From Kitasatospora griseola (GTDB taxonomy: Bacteria > Actinomycetota > Actinomycetes > Streptomycetales > Streptomycetaceae): DNA of 55,599 nt. The stretch spans positions 119,423 through 175,021 of the forward strand of contig NZ_BMRI01000003.1 in assembly GCF_014648555.1 (NCBI RefSeq), given 5' to 3'. Below are positions 55,360 through 55,599 of the stretch, in pieces. The notes beneath the pieces are model-generated. The model was not told the origin of the DNA. It saw only the letters and a list, made by a program, of their open reading frames with translations, and searched no databases. Position 1 is the first letter of the stretch, and each line of letters opens with the position of its first letter. The position numbers and the translations under genes are program-made.

Positions 55360-55599
55360 CGACGACCCCCGAGTCCCCGTACCAGTCGTACGTCTACGCG
55401 TACCCGCACAAGACGGCGTACCGCCCGCTGCCGGACCGCCCGACGCTGGCCGAGCTGTGGCGTGGCGAGAAGCAGGACGCCCTCTCGCTGTACCTGCACA
55501 TCCCGTTCTGCGAGGTGCGCTGCGGCTTCTGCAACCTGTTCACCCGGATCGGCAGCCCGGAGGGCCTGACCACGGCGTACCTGGACGCGCTGGAGCGCC
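55356..55599 (+). CDS. STM4012-family radical SAM protein, N-terminal part
   Basis: The first 81 residues of a radical SAM enzyme, cut by the window end. The 4Fe-4S motif CEVRCGFC has cysteines 52, 56 and 59 (CX3CX2C), preceded by YLHIPFC as in HemN-type radical SAM enzymes (coproporphyrinogen III oxidase-like, HemW). The family is named STM4012. The ATG at 55356 overlaps the STM4013 stop. The preference for HemN-like function is by motif; the reaction in this locus is unknown. Further system genes (such as STM4011) would be expected downstream. Confidence 0.88.
   Translation, partial: MTTTPESPYQSYVYAYPHKTAYRPLPDRPTLAELWRGEKQDALSLYLHIPFCEVRCGFCNLFTRIGSPEGLTTAYLDALER

Overview
The window is very GC-rich with strong third-position GC bias and carries the gene set of a filamentous actinomycete of the family Streptomycetaceae (Streptomyces, Kitasatospora or a close relative). 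Pointers are the Scy/FilP coiled-coil pair, NucS instead of MutS/MutL, the actinobacterial Rho with a long low-complexity insert, frequent GTG/TTG starts and gene order that, as far as I recall, matches the S. coelicolor SCO535x-SCO539x block.

Layout. 1-2.6 kb: end of scy and all of filP (polar growth cytoskeleton). 2.6-7.6 kb: an alpha/beta hydrolase, an ABC-2 type exporter pair, a small Cys/His protein, a luciferase-like flavin oxidoreductase and an SCO5389-family protein. 7.6-9.6 kb: nucS, then two damaged small genes. 9.5-15.2 kb: a membrane-anchored P-loop protein with a Ser/Thr/Pro tail, a STAS-domain protein, a two-component pair and a divergent membrane protein. 15.2-24.5 kb: cobalamin adenosyltransferase, DUF2550 protein and the complete F1Fo ATP synthase operon atpIBEFHAGDC, all on the minus strand. 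24.8-35.0 kb, minus strand: a WecA-type glycosyl-phosphate transferase, a divergent serine hydroxymethyltransferase-like protein, low-molecular-weight phosphatase, tsaC, prmC, prfA, rpmE, an LCP ligase and rho. 35.5-42.4 kb, minus strand: thrB, thrC, hom, lysA and argS, i.e. the threonine/lysine branch of aspartate-family synthesis plus arginyl-tRNA synthetase. 42.5-43.3 kb: a single-domain response regulator and tRNA-Arg(CCG).

The tRNA looks like the border between this conserved core and a more accessory segment (43.4-55.6 kb): two uncharacterised proteins, a secreted trypsin-like protease, a DHA2 drug transporter, a DUF885 metallopeptidase, a rhomboid-like membrane protein and a TetR regulator. 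The segment ends in a divergent cluster: a DUF6745-type protein and a small partner on the minus strand face STM4015 (leucine-rich repeat), STM4014 (which shows ATP-grasp ligase motifs), STM4013 (alkaline-phosphatase-fold hydrolase) and the start of STM4012 (radical SAM) on the plus strand. This last cluster is the best candidate for an undescribed system; it is cut by the window edge.

Regulatory observations: several genes without a ribosome binding site have a TANNNT box exactly 6-7 nt before the start codon, suggesting leaderless transcripts (nucS, argS, the 42.5 kb response regulator, the TetR gene and two others). Intergenic hairpins separate transcription units, including ones inside the atp operon.
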